From Deltaproteobacteria bacterium UBA5756 (GTDB lineage Bacteria; Desulfobacterota; Syntrophorhabdia; Syntrophorhabdales; Syntrophorhabdaceae), in assembly GCA_002418985.1 (NCBI GenBank), contig DIFE01000006.1, positions 1 through 6,238 on the forward strand: 6,238 nucleotides of DNA. The letters are read 5' to 3'. The notes below the pieces were generated by a model that saw only the letters and a list, made by a program, of their open reading frames with translations, did no database searches and was not told the DNA's origin. Shown piece after piece: positions 1-5,610 of this stretch; the first letter of the stretch is position 1; each line of letters starts with the position of its first letter. The translations under genes and the position numbers were made by a program.

Positions 1-82
1 GAGGGAAAAACTGGGGAAACTCCAGAAGAGCGATAGGATTTCTATTCTAATTTGACGGCAGATTGTATATTATCTTATTCAT

Positions 83-1003
83 ATGCAGCACGTATTCGGT
101 CCTGTCCCTTCAAGAAGGCTCGGTTTTTCGCTTGGCGTCGACATCATACCGCCAAAATATTGCAGCTACGACTGTATCTACTGTCAAATAGGCAAGACCA
201 CCGACAAGGAGATACGACGGAGAAGCTTTTACGATCCGCGGATAGTCACCGGCCAGGTGATCGACGCGGTTTCCACCGGGAAAACGATCGATATAGTCAC
301 TTTTTCAGGGTCCGGTGAACCGACGCTCAATTCAGACCTGGGCGTGATGATAAGGGAGTTGAAGAAAAGTATCTCCATCCCGGTTGCCGTCATCACGAAC
401 GGTTCACTTCTTTGGGATGAGGATGTCCGCAGAGACCTTGCGGAAGCCGACATCGTTCTGCCGTCGCTCGACGCTGTCAGCGAGGATGTCTTTAAACGCA
501 TCAATAGGCCCCATCCTTCACTTGATGTAGAAAAGATACTGGAAGGCCTGACGATCTTCCGGAAAGAATATTCGAAGAAGATCTGGCTTGAGATCATGCT
601 TATCAGGAAGGTCAACGACGACCCCGACGAATTGAAGAAGATGGCTCAGATCGTAGCCGCCCTCAACGTGGACAGGATACAACTGAACACGGTTACCCGG
701 CCTCCGAGCGAAGAGACCGCCGGCAGATTGGAAGAAAGCGAATTGACGGCGATATGCGGACTTTTCGGTCCTGCCTGCGAGGTCATCTGCTCTTTTGATA
801 AGGCGACGGAAATGCCGGCGCAGGCGGAATGGACAAATATCATTCTGGAAACCTTGAGAAGGCGACCCCTTACTTTCGATGATATGGTTAAGGTTACCGG
901 CCTGTCTCATTTCCAGGCAAAAACCAGGCTGAAGGTGCTGGAGAAAGAAGGTGTCATCAGGAGCTATGTGCTCGGTGACGCCCTTTTCTACGTTATAGCC
1001 TGA
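83..1003 (+). CDS. Radical SAM protein, COG0731 (wyosine-synthetase-like) type, with C-terminal winged-helix-like domain
   Basis: A 306-residue predicted cytosolic iron-sulfur enzyme. The N-terminus reads FGPVPSRRLG (5-14) followed by the radical SAM cluster motif CSYDCIYC, with Cys27, Cys31 and Cys34 in CxxxCxxC spacing to bind a 4Fe-4S cluster and S-adenosylmethionine. SGSGEPTLN (75-83) supplies the GEP-type SAM-contacting strand, and VITNGS (103-108) is another conserved radical SAM strand. The barrel runs to about residue 245. Residues 250-306 look like a small winged helix (LTFDDMVKVTGLSH then a KVLEKEGVI wing), so the protein may bind nucleic acid or a partner. COG0731 proteins are often named after archaeal tRNA wyosine synthase, but bacterial members have no settled substrate, so I give no gene symbol. 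ATG 83 is chosen because FGPVPSRR is the usual family N-terminus. No Shine-Dalgarno sequence precedes it; an AT-rich TATATTATCTT stretch (66-76) lies just upstream. It appears to be transcribed separately from the purine operon. Family certain, substrate unknown. Confidence 0.9.
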   Translation: MQHVFGPVPSRRLGFSLGVDIIPPKYCSYDCIYCQIGKTTDKEIRRRSFYDPRIVTGQVIDAVSTGKTIDIVTFSGSGEPTLNSDLGVMIRELKKSISIPVAVITNGSLLWDEDVRRDLAEADIVLPSLDAVSEDVFKRINRPHPSLDVEKILEGLTIFRKEYSKKIWLEIMLIRKVNDDPDELKKMAQIVAALNVDRIQLNTVTRPPSEETAGRLEESELTAICGLFGPACEVICSFDKATEMPAQAEWTNIILETLRRRPLTFDDMVKVTGLSHFQAKTRLKVLEKEGVIRSYVLGDALFYVIA

Positions 1004-1046
1004 CCCCTCTTCTACCTCCCTGGTTCATACAAGCCATAGAATCATA

Positions 1047-1076
1047 TTGACAAAGGGACAATCCAACATTTACTAT
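1047..1076 (+). promoter_or_regulatory. Sigma70-type promoter of the purH-purD-leuB operon
   Basis: A perfect -35 box TTGACA (1047-1052) is followed after 18 bases by TACTAT (1071-1076), a 4 of 6 match to TATAAT. Transcription would start near 1083, leaving about an 80-base leader before the purH ATG. It is the only strong promoter-like match in the gap after the radical SAM gene. The leader shows no purine-riboswitch-like conserved core by eye. No PurR operator was identified. Confidence 0.6.
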
Positions 1077-1151
1077 TAGACCTTAGAGAACGGCAGACGG
1101 GTCTTTTTCCTCAATTCTTTAGCCGGATTATTCCTTGATTATATCGTTTGG

Positions 1152-1157
1152 AGGAGG
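1152..1157 (+). promoter_or_regulatory. Shine-Dalgarno sequence deciding the purH start
   Basis: AGGAGG, inside the longer GGAGGAGGG run at 1150-1158, sits 5 bases before ATG 1163. The longest open frame begins at TTG 1148, which overlaps this site and cannot use it, so ATG 1163 is the start. Confidence 0.85.
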
Positions 1158-1162
1158 GTGTT

Positions 1163-1747
1163 ATGAAAATCAAACGTGCCGTGGTCAGTGTTTCAAGCAA
1201 GGCGGGTTTATCTGACCTGGCGTTGTTCCTCACAAAGATGGGCGTCGAAATACTGTCGACCGGGGGTACGAAGAAATACCTGGAAGGCATCGGTGTGAAT
1301 CCTATCGAAGTCAGCGCTTATACGGGGTTTCCGGAGATCATGGATGGCCGGGTGAAAACGCTGCACCCGAAGGTCCACGGCGGGATCCTCAACATCAGGG
1401 ACAACGAGGAGCACCAGAAGGCGATGAAGACTCACGGGATCAGCCATATCGACATGATCGTCGTCAATCTCTACCCCTTCATTGAAGTTGTAAGCAAAGG
1501 GTGTACATTTGAAGACGCAATCGAAAATATAGATATCGGCGGCCCCTCCATGATCCGCGCAGCCGCAAAGAACTTCAAGTATGTTACCGTCGTCGTCGAC
1601 CCCGAAGACTATGTAAGGGTCATCGAAAACATGACGGCCAACGACGGGGCCACGACGGAGGAGTTGAGATTCTACCTTGCCAGGAAGGTCTTTGCCCTGA
1701 CAAGCGCCTACGACAGGGCCATTACCGATTATTTGTCGAAAATCTAA
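1163..1747 (+). CDS. purH: IMP cyclohydrolase, stand-alone N-terminal PurH domain
   Basis: A 194-residue cytosolic enzyme predicted to close FAICAR to IMP, the final step of de novo purine synthesis. It matches only the MGS-like N-terminal domain of the bifunctional PurH/ATIC protein, normally about 510-530 residues. Visible family signatures are VSVSSKAGL (8-16), STGGT (32-36), GFPEIMDGRVKTLHP (55-69), VVNLYPF (100-106), NIDIGGPSMIRAAAKN (122-137) and LTSAYDRAI (179-187). By alignment to ATIC, R63, K65, T66, Y104, D124 and K136 correspond to conserved nucleotide-binding and catalytic residues, so the site looks intact. The frame stops with TAA just after the cyclohydrolase domain, and purD starts 20 bases later, so no AICAR transformylase domain follows. 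This looks like a naturally split enzyme, not a frameshift: the C-terminus is clean and a Shine-Dalgarno for the next gene follows at once. The transformylase must be encoded elsewhere. The start is ATG 1163 after AGGAGG. Confidence 0.93.
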   Translation: MKIKRAVVSVSSKAGLSDLALFLTKMGVEILSTGGTKKYLEGIGVNPIEVSAYTGFPEIMDGRVKTLHPKVHGGILNIRDNEEHQKAMKTHGISHIDMIVVNLYPFIEVVSKGCTFEDAIENIDIGGPSMIRAAAKNFKYVTVVVDPEDYVRVIENMTANDGATTEELRFYLARKVFALTSAYDRAITDYLSKI

Positions 1748-1756
1748 ATAAATCCC

Positions 1757-1761
1757 GGAGG
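1757..1761 (+). promoter_or_regulatory. Shine-Dalgarno sequence deciding the purD start
   Basis: GGAGG ends 6 bases before GTG 1768. An in-frame TTG at 1762 directly abuts the site and is too close to be used. GTG 1768 also gives the standard PurD N-terminus MNVLVIGSGGREH. Confidence 0.8.
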
Positions 1762-1767
1762 TTGGTT

Positions 1768-3042
1768 GTGAACGTTCTTGTAATCGGATCCGGTGGAAGG
1801 GAACATGCCATTTGCTGGAAACTGTCCGGATCGCATGATGTGGACCGGCTCTACTGCATTCCTGGAAATGGCGGAATCTCGGACGTAGCCGAGTGCCACG
1901 ATCTGAATGTGGCCGATACGGCAGGTCTCATCGATTTTACAGAAAAGATGAAGGTCGGTCTCGTCGTCGTCGGACCGGAAATACCGCTTGCCGCGGGTAT
2001 TGTCGATGCCTTCGAAAAGAAAGGTATACCCATTTTCGGTCCCGTGGCGCGAGGCGCAGCCATAGAAGCGAGCAAGATATTCTCAAAAGAGCTTATGAAG
2101 GCGAGCGGTGTTCCCACCGCGCCCTTTCAGGTCTTCGACGACCACGCAAAGGCCCTGAGATACATACTCGAAAAGCAGGCGCCCTTTGTCATTAAAGCGG
2201 ACGGTCTTTGTGCGGGGAAGGGCGCCTACGTCATCAATGACGTTGCGGAGGGTGAATCGGTTCTGAAAGAACTTATGATAAACGGCATCTACGGCGACGC
2301 CGGCAAAAAGGTGGTTATCGAGGACTTTCTGCCCGGCATCGAGGCCTCCTACCTGGCCTTTGCCGATGGAATGACAATTCTTCCCATGCCGGTCTCTCAG
2401 GACCATAAACCTCTTCTGGACAACGATCTCGGGCCGAATACGGGCGGGATGGGGGCCTACACGCCCATTCCTTTCCTCGATGAGGCTATGGAAGAAGAGA
2501 TACGCCGTGATATCATGCTCAAGACGATAGCGGCCATGAGGGAAAAAGACATCCCGTACAAGGGAGTCCTTTACGGAGGCTTGATGCTTTCGGGGGGGAA
2601 ACCCTATGTAATCGAATTCAACGCGCGTTTTGGCGACCCGGAGACGCAACCCATCATCTTTAAAATGGAAAGTGATCTCTTACCCGTCCTTATGGCGTGT
2701 GTCGAAGGAAAGCTCGCGGATATAAAAGAGATAAAATGGAAGGAAGGAGTAAGCGTCTGCGTTGTCATCGCTTCGAGAGGCTATCCGGAAAAGCCAGAAA
2801 GAGGTAAAGTTATTCATGGGTTGGACAGACTGGCCGCAAGAGATGATGTCATGGTTTTTCACGCCGGCACGAAGAAGGTCGGCACTGAGTACCATACCGC
2901 AGGCGGCCGGGTCCTTGGTGTCACGGCGATGGGCCGCAATTATGAAGAGGCGATCCGAAAAGCTTACGACGCCGTGAGTCTCATCGAATTCGACGGTATG
3001 TACTACCGCAAAGATATCGGAAAGAAGGCTTTGATAGTTTAA
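1768..3042 (+). CDS. purD: Phosphoribosylamine--glycine ligase (GAR synthetase)
   Basis: A 424-residue cytosolic ATP-grasp enzyme that joins glycine to 5-phosphoribosylamine with ATP, giving glycinamide ribonucleotide, the second step of de novo purine synthesis. The length is normal for single-domain bacterial PurD. Domains in order: a Rossmann-like N-domain starting VLVIGSGGREH (3-13); the EASKIFSKELM segment (100-110) leading into the ATP-grasp fold; the ATP-binding loop KADGLCAGKGAYV (143-155); DHKPLLDNDLGPNTGGMGAY (212-231); the metal-binding signature EFNARFGDPETQ (283-294), with E283 and N285 as expected magnesium ligands; and a C-domain with FHAGT (364-368) and GGRVLGVTAMG (379-389). 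No key residue appears to be missing. The start is GTG, preceded by GGAGG. It lies 20 bases after purH and 20 bases before the leuB-like gene, which implies one transcript. Confidence 0.97.
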   Translation: MNVLVIGSGGREHAICWKLSGSHDVDRLYCIPGNGGISDVAECHDLNVADTAGLIDFTEKMKVGLVVVGPEIPLAAGIVDAFEKKGIPIFGPVARGAAIEASKIFSKELMKASGVPTAPFQVFDDHAKALRYILEKQAPFVIKADGLCAGKGAYVINDVAEGESVLKELMINGIYGDAGKKVVIEDFLPGIEASYLAFADGMTILPMPVSQDHKPLLDNDLGPNTGGMGAYTPIPFLDEAMEEEIRRDIMLKTIAAMREKDIPYKGVLYGGLMLSGGKPYVIEFNARFGDPETQPIIFKMESDLLPVLMACVEGKLADIKEIKWKEGVSVCVVIASRGYPEKPERGKVIHGLDRLAARDDVMVFHAGTKKVGTEYHTAGGRVLGVTAMGRNYEEAIRKAYDAVSLIEFDGMYYRKDIGKKALIV

Positions 3043-3062
3043 ATAAACAGCAGGAGGTTTCA

Positions 3063-4127
3063 ATGTCAAAGGAATTCAATATCGGTGTCATACCAGGGGA
3101 TGGTACCGGGCCTGAAGTTATAGCGGAAGGGATCAAGGTTCTTACGGCTGCTTCAAAGAAGTTTGGCTTCTCACTAAAGCTGACATATTACGACATCGGG
3201 GGAGAGCGGTACAAGAGGACGGGCGAAACCCTGCCCGACAGCATCTTGAACGAGTTCAAGGGATTCGATGCCCTATATCTGGGTGCAATCGGCCATCCGG
3301 ACGTGAAGCCGGGCATCCTCGAGAAGGACATACTGCTGAGGACGCGATTCGAACTCGACCAATACATCAATCTCAGACCGGTCAAGCTCTACGAGGGAGT
3401 CGAAACACCTTTAAAAGACAAGGGGCCGAAGGAAATAGACTTTGTGGTTGTAAGGGAAAACACCGAAGGACTCTACACGGGTTCCGGCGGTGTCCTCAAG
3501 AAAGGGACGAAAGACGAGGTTGCGGTGCAGGAATCGATCAATACCCGCAAAGGGGTGGAAAGGTGCCTGCGATTCGCCTTTGAGTACGCAAGGAAGCGAA
3601 ACAGGGAGAAGAAACTTACTCTTTGCGGCAAAACAAACGTCCTTACCTTCGCATTCAATCTCTGGGAGCGGGCCTTCTACGAAGTGGCGACGGAGTATAC
3701 GGACATAAAGACGGACTACGCCCACGTCGACGCGACATGCATGTGGATGGTAAAGAACCCCGAATGGTTCGATGTAATTGTAACGGATAACATGTTCGGG
3801 GACATAATCACCGACCTCGGGGCGATGATTCAGGGAGGTATGGGGGTCGCCTGCGGCGGGAACATCAACCCCGAAGGCGTTTCGATGTACGAGCCGATCG
3901 GCGGGTCTGCACCGAAATACACGGGAAAGAATGTAATAAACCCCGTTGCGGCGATACTCGCCGGAGGGATGATGCTCGAGTTCCTGTCGCTGACGGACGC
4001 GTCGGCGTCAATAGAGAATGCGGTTCAAAAGGCGATAAAGAACGATCTGGCCTCAATGGAAGCTGGTAAAATGGGCATGGGAACGAAGGAAGTCGGCGAC
4101 CTTATAGCAAAATACGTCGCCGGGTAG
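3063..4127 (+). CDS. leuB: 3-isopropylmalate dehydrogenase-family enzyme (LeuB-like, possibly NADP-linked)
   Basis: A 354-residue beta-decarboxylating dehydrogenase. LeuB oxidises 3-isopropylmalate to 2-oxoisocaproate in leucine synthesis. The N-terminus GVIPGDGTGPEV (8-19) is typical. The substrate loop LEKDILLRTRFELDQYINLRP (86-106) has L91, L92, R95 and R105 where LeuB has its hydrophobic pocket and malate-binding arginines, and it resembles actinobacterial LeuB; the Ser and Asn that isocitrate dehydrogenase uses here are absent. Other expected active-site residues are R131, Y138, K190, D223, D247 and D251. Oddities lie in the coenzyme loop (277-293), which reads EPIGGSAPKYTGKN. G280 replaces the usual His of EPVHGSAP. 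K285-Y286 replace the Asp-Ile that favours NAD in LeuB and match the Lys-Tyr pair of NADP-dependent isocitrate dehydrogenase. NADP use is therefore inferred. ATG 3063 has AGGAGG 5 bases upstream. No leuA, leuC or leuD is present in the window. A related 2-hydroxyacid substrate such as tartrate or homoisocitrate cannot be excluded. Confidence 0.85.
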   Translation: MSKEFNIGVIPGDGTGPEVIAEGIKVLTAASKKFGFSLKLTYYDIGGERYKRTGETLPDSILNEFKGFDALYLGAIGHPDVKPGILEKDILLRTRFELDQYINLRPVKLYEGVETPLKDKGPKEIDFVVVRENTEGLYTGSGGVLKKGTKDEVAVQESINTRKGVERCLRFAFEYARKRNREKKLTLCGKTNVLTFAFNLWERAFYEVATEYTDIKTDYAHVDATCMWMVKNPEWFDVIVTDNMFGDIITDLGAMIQGGMGVACGGNINPEGVSMYEPIGGSAPKYTGKNVINPVAAILAGGMMLEFLSLTDASASIENAVQKAIKNDLASMEAGKMGMGTKEVGDLIAKYVAG

Positions 4128-4141
4128 CCATTCTGTATTTA

Positions 4142-4405
4142 TCAGGTGCTGTGTTCAGACACCCTGAGCTTTTTGCTCAGGGTGTTCCTGTTTATCCCAA
4201 GAAGCCTGGCAGCTTTGGATATATTGTTGCCGGATATCTTTAGTGCAGCCTGGATGAAGATATCCTCAACATGTGACAGAATCTTCGAGTATACCTCGTC
4301 ATCGTCATTTACCTTTGATAACAATATCTTTTCAGCGATATTATCAAGTCGGAGATCAACTAGTGAGTATAAGTCTCTAATATCGTTATTCATAAGAGTA
4401 TCCAT
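4142..4405 (-). CDS. Fis-family helix-turn-helix DNA-binding protein
   Basis: An 87-residue protein close in size to E. coli Fis (98). The C-terminal half aligns with Fis throughout: EVYSKILSHVEDIFIQAAL (37-55) corresponds to the dimerising helices, and GNNISKAARLLGINRNTLSKKL (59-80) is the Fis/NtrC-type helix-turn-helix, with NRNTLSKKL as the recognition helix. Fis binds DNA as a dimer and bends it, acting as a nucleoid organiser and transcription regulator. Short Fis-like proteins also resemble the detached C-terminus of NtrC-type activators, so the exact role is open and I leave the symbol blank. The N-terminal 35 residues are not recognisable. The start is uncertain: ATG 4405 follows a TTG and has no clear Shine-Dalgarno; ATG 4393 would give 83 residues. 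A strong promoter lies just upstream at 4431-4459, and a leader of about 20 bases fits ATG 4405. The gene converges on the leuB-like gene, stop to stop 14 bases apart. Confidence 0.85.
   Translation of the reverse strand: MDTLMNNDIRDLYSLVDLRLDNIAEKILLSKVNDDDEVYSKILSHVEDIFIQAALKISGNNISKAARLLGINRNTLSKKLRVSEHST
4159..4185 (+). terminator. Perfect 11-bp hairpin, candidate terminator of the purine operon, inside the fis coding region
   Basis: ACACCCTGAGC (4159-4169) and GCTCAGGGTGT (4175-4185) form a perfect 11-bp stem around a TTTTT loop, 31 bases after the leuB stop. On the plus strand it is followed by TCCTGTTT, only a modest T-rich tail, so intrinsic termination is plausible but not textbook. 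The same bases encode residues 74-83 of the convergent Fis-like protein on the minus strand. Confidence 0.45.
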
Positions 4406-4430
4406 CAATTTGCAGGGAGTCTGATACTAT

Positions 4431-4459
4431 ATTAGAGAAGAATTACGGTCCGGTGTCAA
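4431..4459 (-). promoter_or_regulatory. Sigma70-type promoter of the fis-like gene
   Basis: Read on the minus strand, TTGACA (4459-4454) is followed after exactly 17 bases by TCTAAT (4436-4431), a 5 of 6 match to TATAAT. Transcription would start near 4424, about 20 bases before ATG 4405. This is the best promoter match in the window and shows that the fis-like gene need not depend on read-through from pal. Confidence 0.7.
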
Positions 4460-4603
4460 CAACAATCATTGAAGAAAATGAGGTTGTATTATCGAATCAT
4501 TGGAACCTACTGAAAATTAAGAAAATACTGCTGTTCCTGCCAAGGTCGGGTTTTCCGTATATGCTGATAATGGATATTATGTTAACTATAAGCTCTGCAA
4601 ATT

Positions 4604-4632
4604 GAGAGGGGGACCGCCTGGATCCCCCTCTC
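4604..4632 (-). terminator. Terminator-like hairpin after pal
   Basis: GAGAGGGGGA (4604-4613) and TCCCCCTCTC (4623-4632) form a perfect 10-bp GC-rich stem with a 9-base loop, starting 13 bases past the pal stop codon. On the minus strand the stem is followed by AATTTG, so the T tract is short. The placement supports termination of pal before the AT-rich gap ahead of fis. Confidence 0.6.
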
Positions 4633-4645
4633 GTGAGCGTCCCGG

Positions 4646-5161
4646 TTATTGCATGGGCTGGAAGTGGACCCTTCTGTTTTTTGCCCAAGCCTCTTCGTTG
4701 TGTGCCGGATCCAGCGGTTTTTCCTTCCCGTAGCTGATCGTTTCAAGCAGCCTGCCGTCTACGCCAAGGTTGACAAGAAAGTTCTTCGCGGAGTCGGCCC
4801 TTTTTTGACCGAGAACAAGGTTGTATTCCACCGTGCCTCTTTCATCGCAGTGACCTTCGACCCTGACCTTCTTACCGCTGTTCTCCTGTGCCTTGAACCA
4901 GTTGAGGTTCTCTTTGAGGATCGCGGCATCTCCCTCTCTGATGTTGTACTTGTCGAAGTCGAAATTGATATCCTTCAGCATTGCCACAACGGGTGGAGCC
5001 ACAGGAACCACAGGTTTCGTTTCGGGCGGCGTAACCACTGCGGGAGGTGCCGCAGGCGGCGGTGTCTCTCCCTTCATCTGCTGGTAGAAGCATCCGCAGC
5101 CTCCCAGGGACAGCGTCGTCACGGCGAGTATAAGAACCAAAATTAATGACTTTCTTTTCAT
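4646..5161 (-). CDS. pal: Peptidoglycan-associated outer-membrane lipoprotein Pal (OmpA-like)
   Basis: A 171-residue lipoprotein that tethers the outer membrane to peptidoglycan and, in the Tol-Pal system, helps outer-membrane constriction during division. The signal peptide has a basic start MKRK, a hydrophobic core (6-18) and the lipobox LGGC, with Cys22 as the predicted lipidation site; position +2 is Gly, so sorting to the outer membrane is expected. A Pro/Ala/Val-rich linker (34-60) spans the periplasm. The OmpA-like domain (about 63-171) shows FDFDKYNIR (67-75), EGHCDERGTVEYN (102-114), LGQKRA (117-122), SYGKEKP (143-149) and KNRRVHF (161-167). D106 and R121 match the conserved diaminopimelate-binding Asp and Arg. 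The start ATG is preceded by AAGGGG at 6 bases. No tolB, tolQRA or cpoB lies in the window, so pal is on its own here, flanked by long gaps on both sides. A second Cys (24) follows the lipobox. Confidence 0.93.
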   Translation of the reverse strand: MKRKSLILVLILAVTTLSLGGCGCFYQQMKGETPPPAAPPAVVTPPETKPVVPVAPPVVAMLKDINFDFDKYNIREGDAAILKENLNWFKAQENSGKKVRVEGHCDERGTVEYNLVLGQKRADSAKNFLVNLGVDGRLLETISYGKEKPLDPAHNEEAWAKNRRVHFQPMQ

Positions 5162-5196
5162 GATCTACCCCTTTTCTTTGGATGTTTTGTTGCCCC

Positions 5197-5202
5197 GTTA
5201 TA
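5197..5202 (-). promoter_or_regulatory. Possible -10 box of pal
   Basis: On the minus strand TATAAC matches TATAAT in 5 of 6 positions and would start a transcript near 5190, about 30 bases before the pal ATG. No acceptable -35 box is found at 16-18 bases spacing, so this is only a weak candidate. Confidence 0.25.
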
Positions 5203-5524
5203 CTCCTCAACTCAAAGCCGCTATTCATGGGTGCCCGATCCATACACCAGCAATCCCATCATACCCGATCCTCCGAGCGACACGATGTCAGAGGCGTGTT
5301 GAGGTCCGTCGCGAGGTGCCTCAACTCCCATCGATTCCGTACTCCGTACCGTCTTCATGCCCAACCCGTCCTGCTCTATCCACCTTTCTCTACAAATACC
5401 CTTGTGCGGCATACAACCAACAACGATCCGTTGCCGTCGGACTTCGTAAATTAATAATACAACAGACCCTTTTTTCTGTATGTCGCATAATCAACGATTA
5501 TGGTGTAGCCTTTGAATACAACGG

Positions 5525-5569
5525 CCTGTCGCACTTTTTTGCGACAAGGATGGCGGGCTTATCCATCCT
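5525..5569. repeat. Two abutting hairpins, the first a TGTCGCA-N6-TGCGACA dyad
   Basis: TGTCGCA (5527-5533) and TGCGACA (5540-5546) form a 7-bp inverted repeat around CTTTTT. Directly adjoining it, AGGATGG (5547-5553) and CCATCCT (5563-5569) form a second 7-bp stem with a 9-base loop. A third copy of TGTCGCA lies at 5481-5487. The pair starts about 42 bases past the kinase stop and could end that transcript, but neither strand has a T tract after the stems. The dyad could instead be a binding site for a dimeric regulator. Confidence 0.5.
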
Positions 5570-5610
5570 GTGAGAAATACGATCTAATGACCGCAACGAC
5601 ACTGCATGCA

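Larger units (their letters stand above)
5162..5610. other. 449-base gap between the sensor kinase and pal with no convincing gene
   Basis: Several frames are open here but none looks coding. The best, on the minus strand from ATG 5412 to a stop at 5221 (63 codons, starting MPHKGICRER), has no Shine-Dalgarno sequence and no family I recognise. The gap contains an imperfect dyad GTTGAGG (5298-5304) with CCTCAAC (5319-5325), a tandem TCCGTAC pair (5336-5349), two CCCGATCC copies 30 bases apart (5234 and 5264), and the hairpin cluster at 5525-5569. No tRNA, SRP RNA, tmRNA or 6S RNA signature was recognised. It probably holds the pal promoter and the end of the kinase transcript; a small RNA cannot be ruled out. 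Confidence 0.4.

Noticed and set aside
1..55. Possible end of an upstream plus-strand gene in the frame ending TGA 53-55 (RQ-type tail reading REKLGKLQKSDRISILI).
   Set aside because: Only 17 codons are visible, the other frames also close nearby, and nothing in the peptide is diagnostic.
1078..1108. AGACC with GGTCT followed by TTTTT in the purH leader, like an attenuator.
   Set aside because: The stem is only 5 bp with a 17-base loop, and its 5' arm lies at or before the predicted transcript start.
4146..4424. A 92-codon plus-strand frame opposite the fis-like gene.
   Set aside because: It is the antisense shadow of a clear Fis-type helix-turn-helix gene and has no family features of its own.
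4649..5146. A 165-codon plus-strand frame opposite pal.
   Set aside because: The opposite strand carries an unmistakable Pal protein with signal peptide, lipobox and OmpA-like motifs.
5336..5349. Tandem TCCGTAC-TCCGTAC repeat as a possible iteron or operator.
   Set aside because: Two 7-base copies with no further copies or origin-like context are within what chance allows.
5221..5412. A 63-codon minus-strand frame (MPHKGICRER...) upstream of pal.
   Set aside because: No Shine-Dalgarno sequence, no recognisable family and unconvincing composition. Kept as a remark in the gap entry; conservation in relatives would reopen it.
5162..5450. Possible sigma54 promoter for pal driven from the TGTCGCA dyad.
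   Set aside because: Candidates such as GGGCACC followed by AGCGG, or a GGG followed by TTGCT, have GG to GC spacing off by two or more bases.
5160..5573. A 137-codon plus-strand frame covering the whole gap ahead of the kinase.
   Set aside because: Its start overlaps the pal start on the opposite strand, there is no ribosome site for it, and the Pro/Ser/Arg-rich sequence looks like chance translation.
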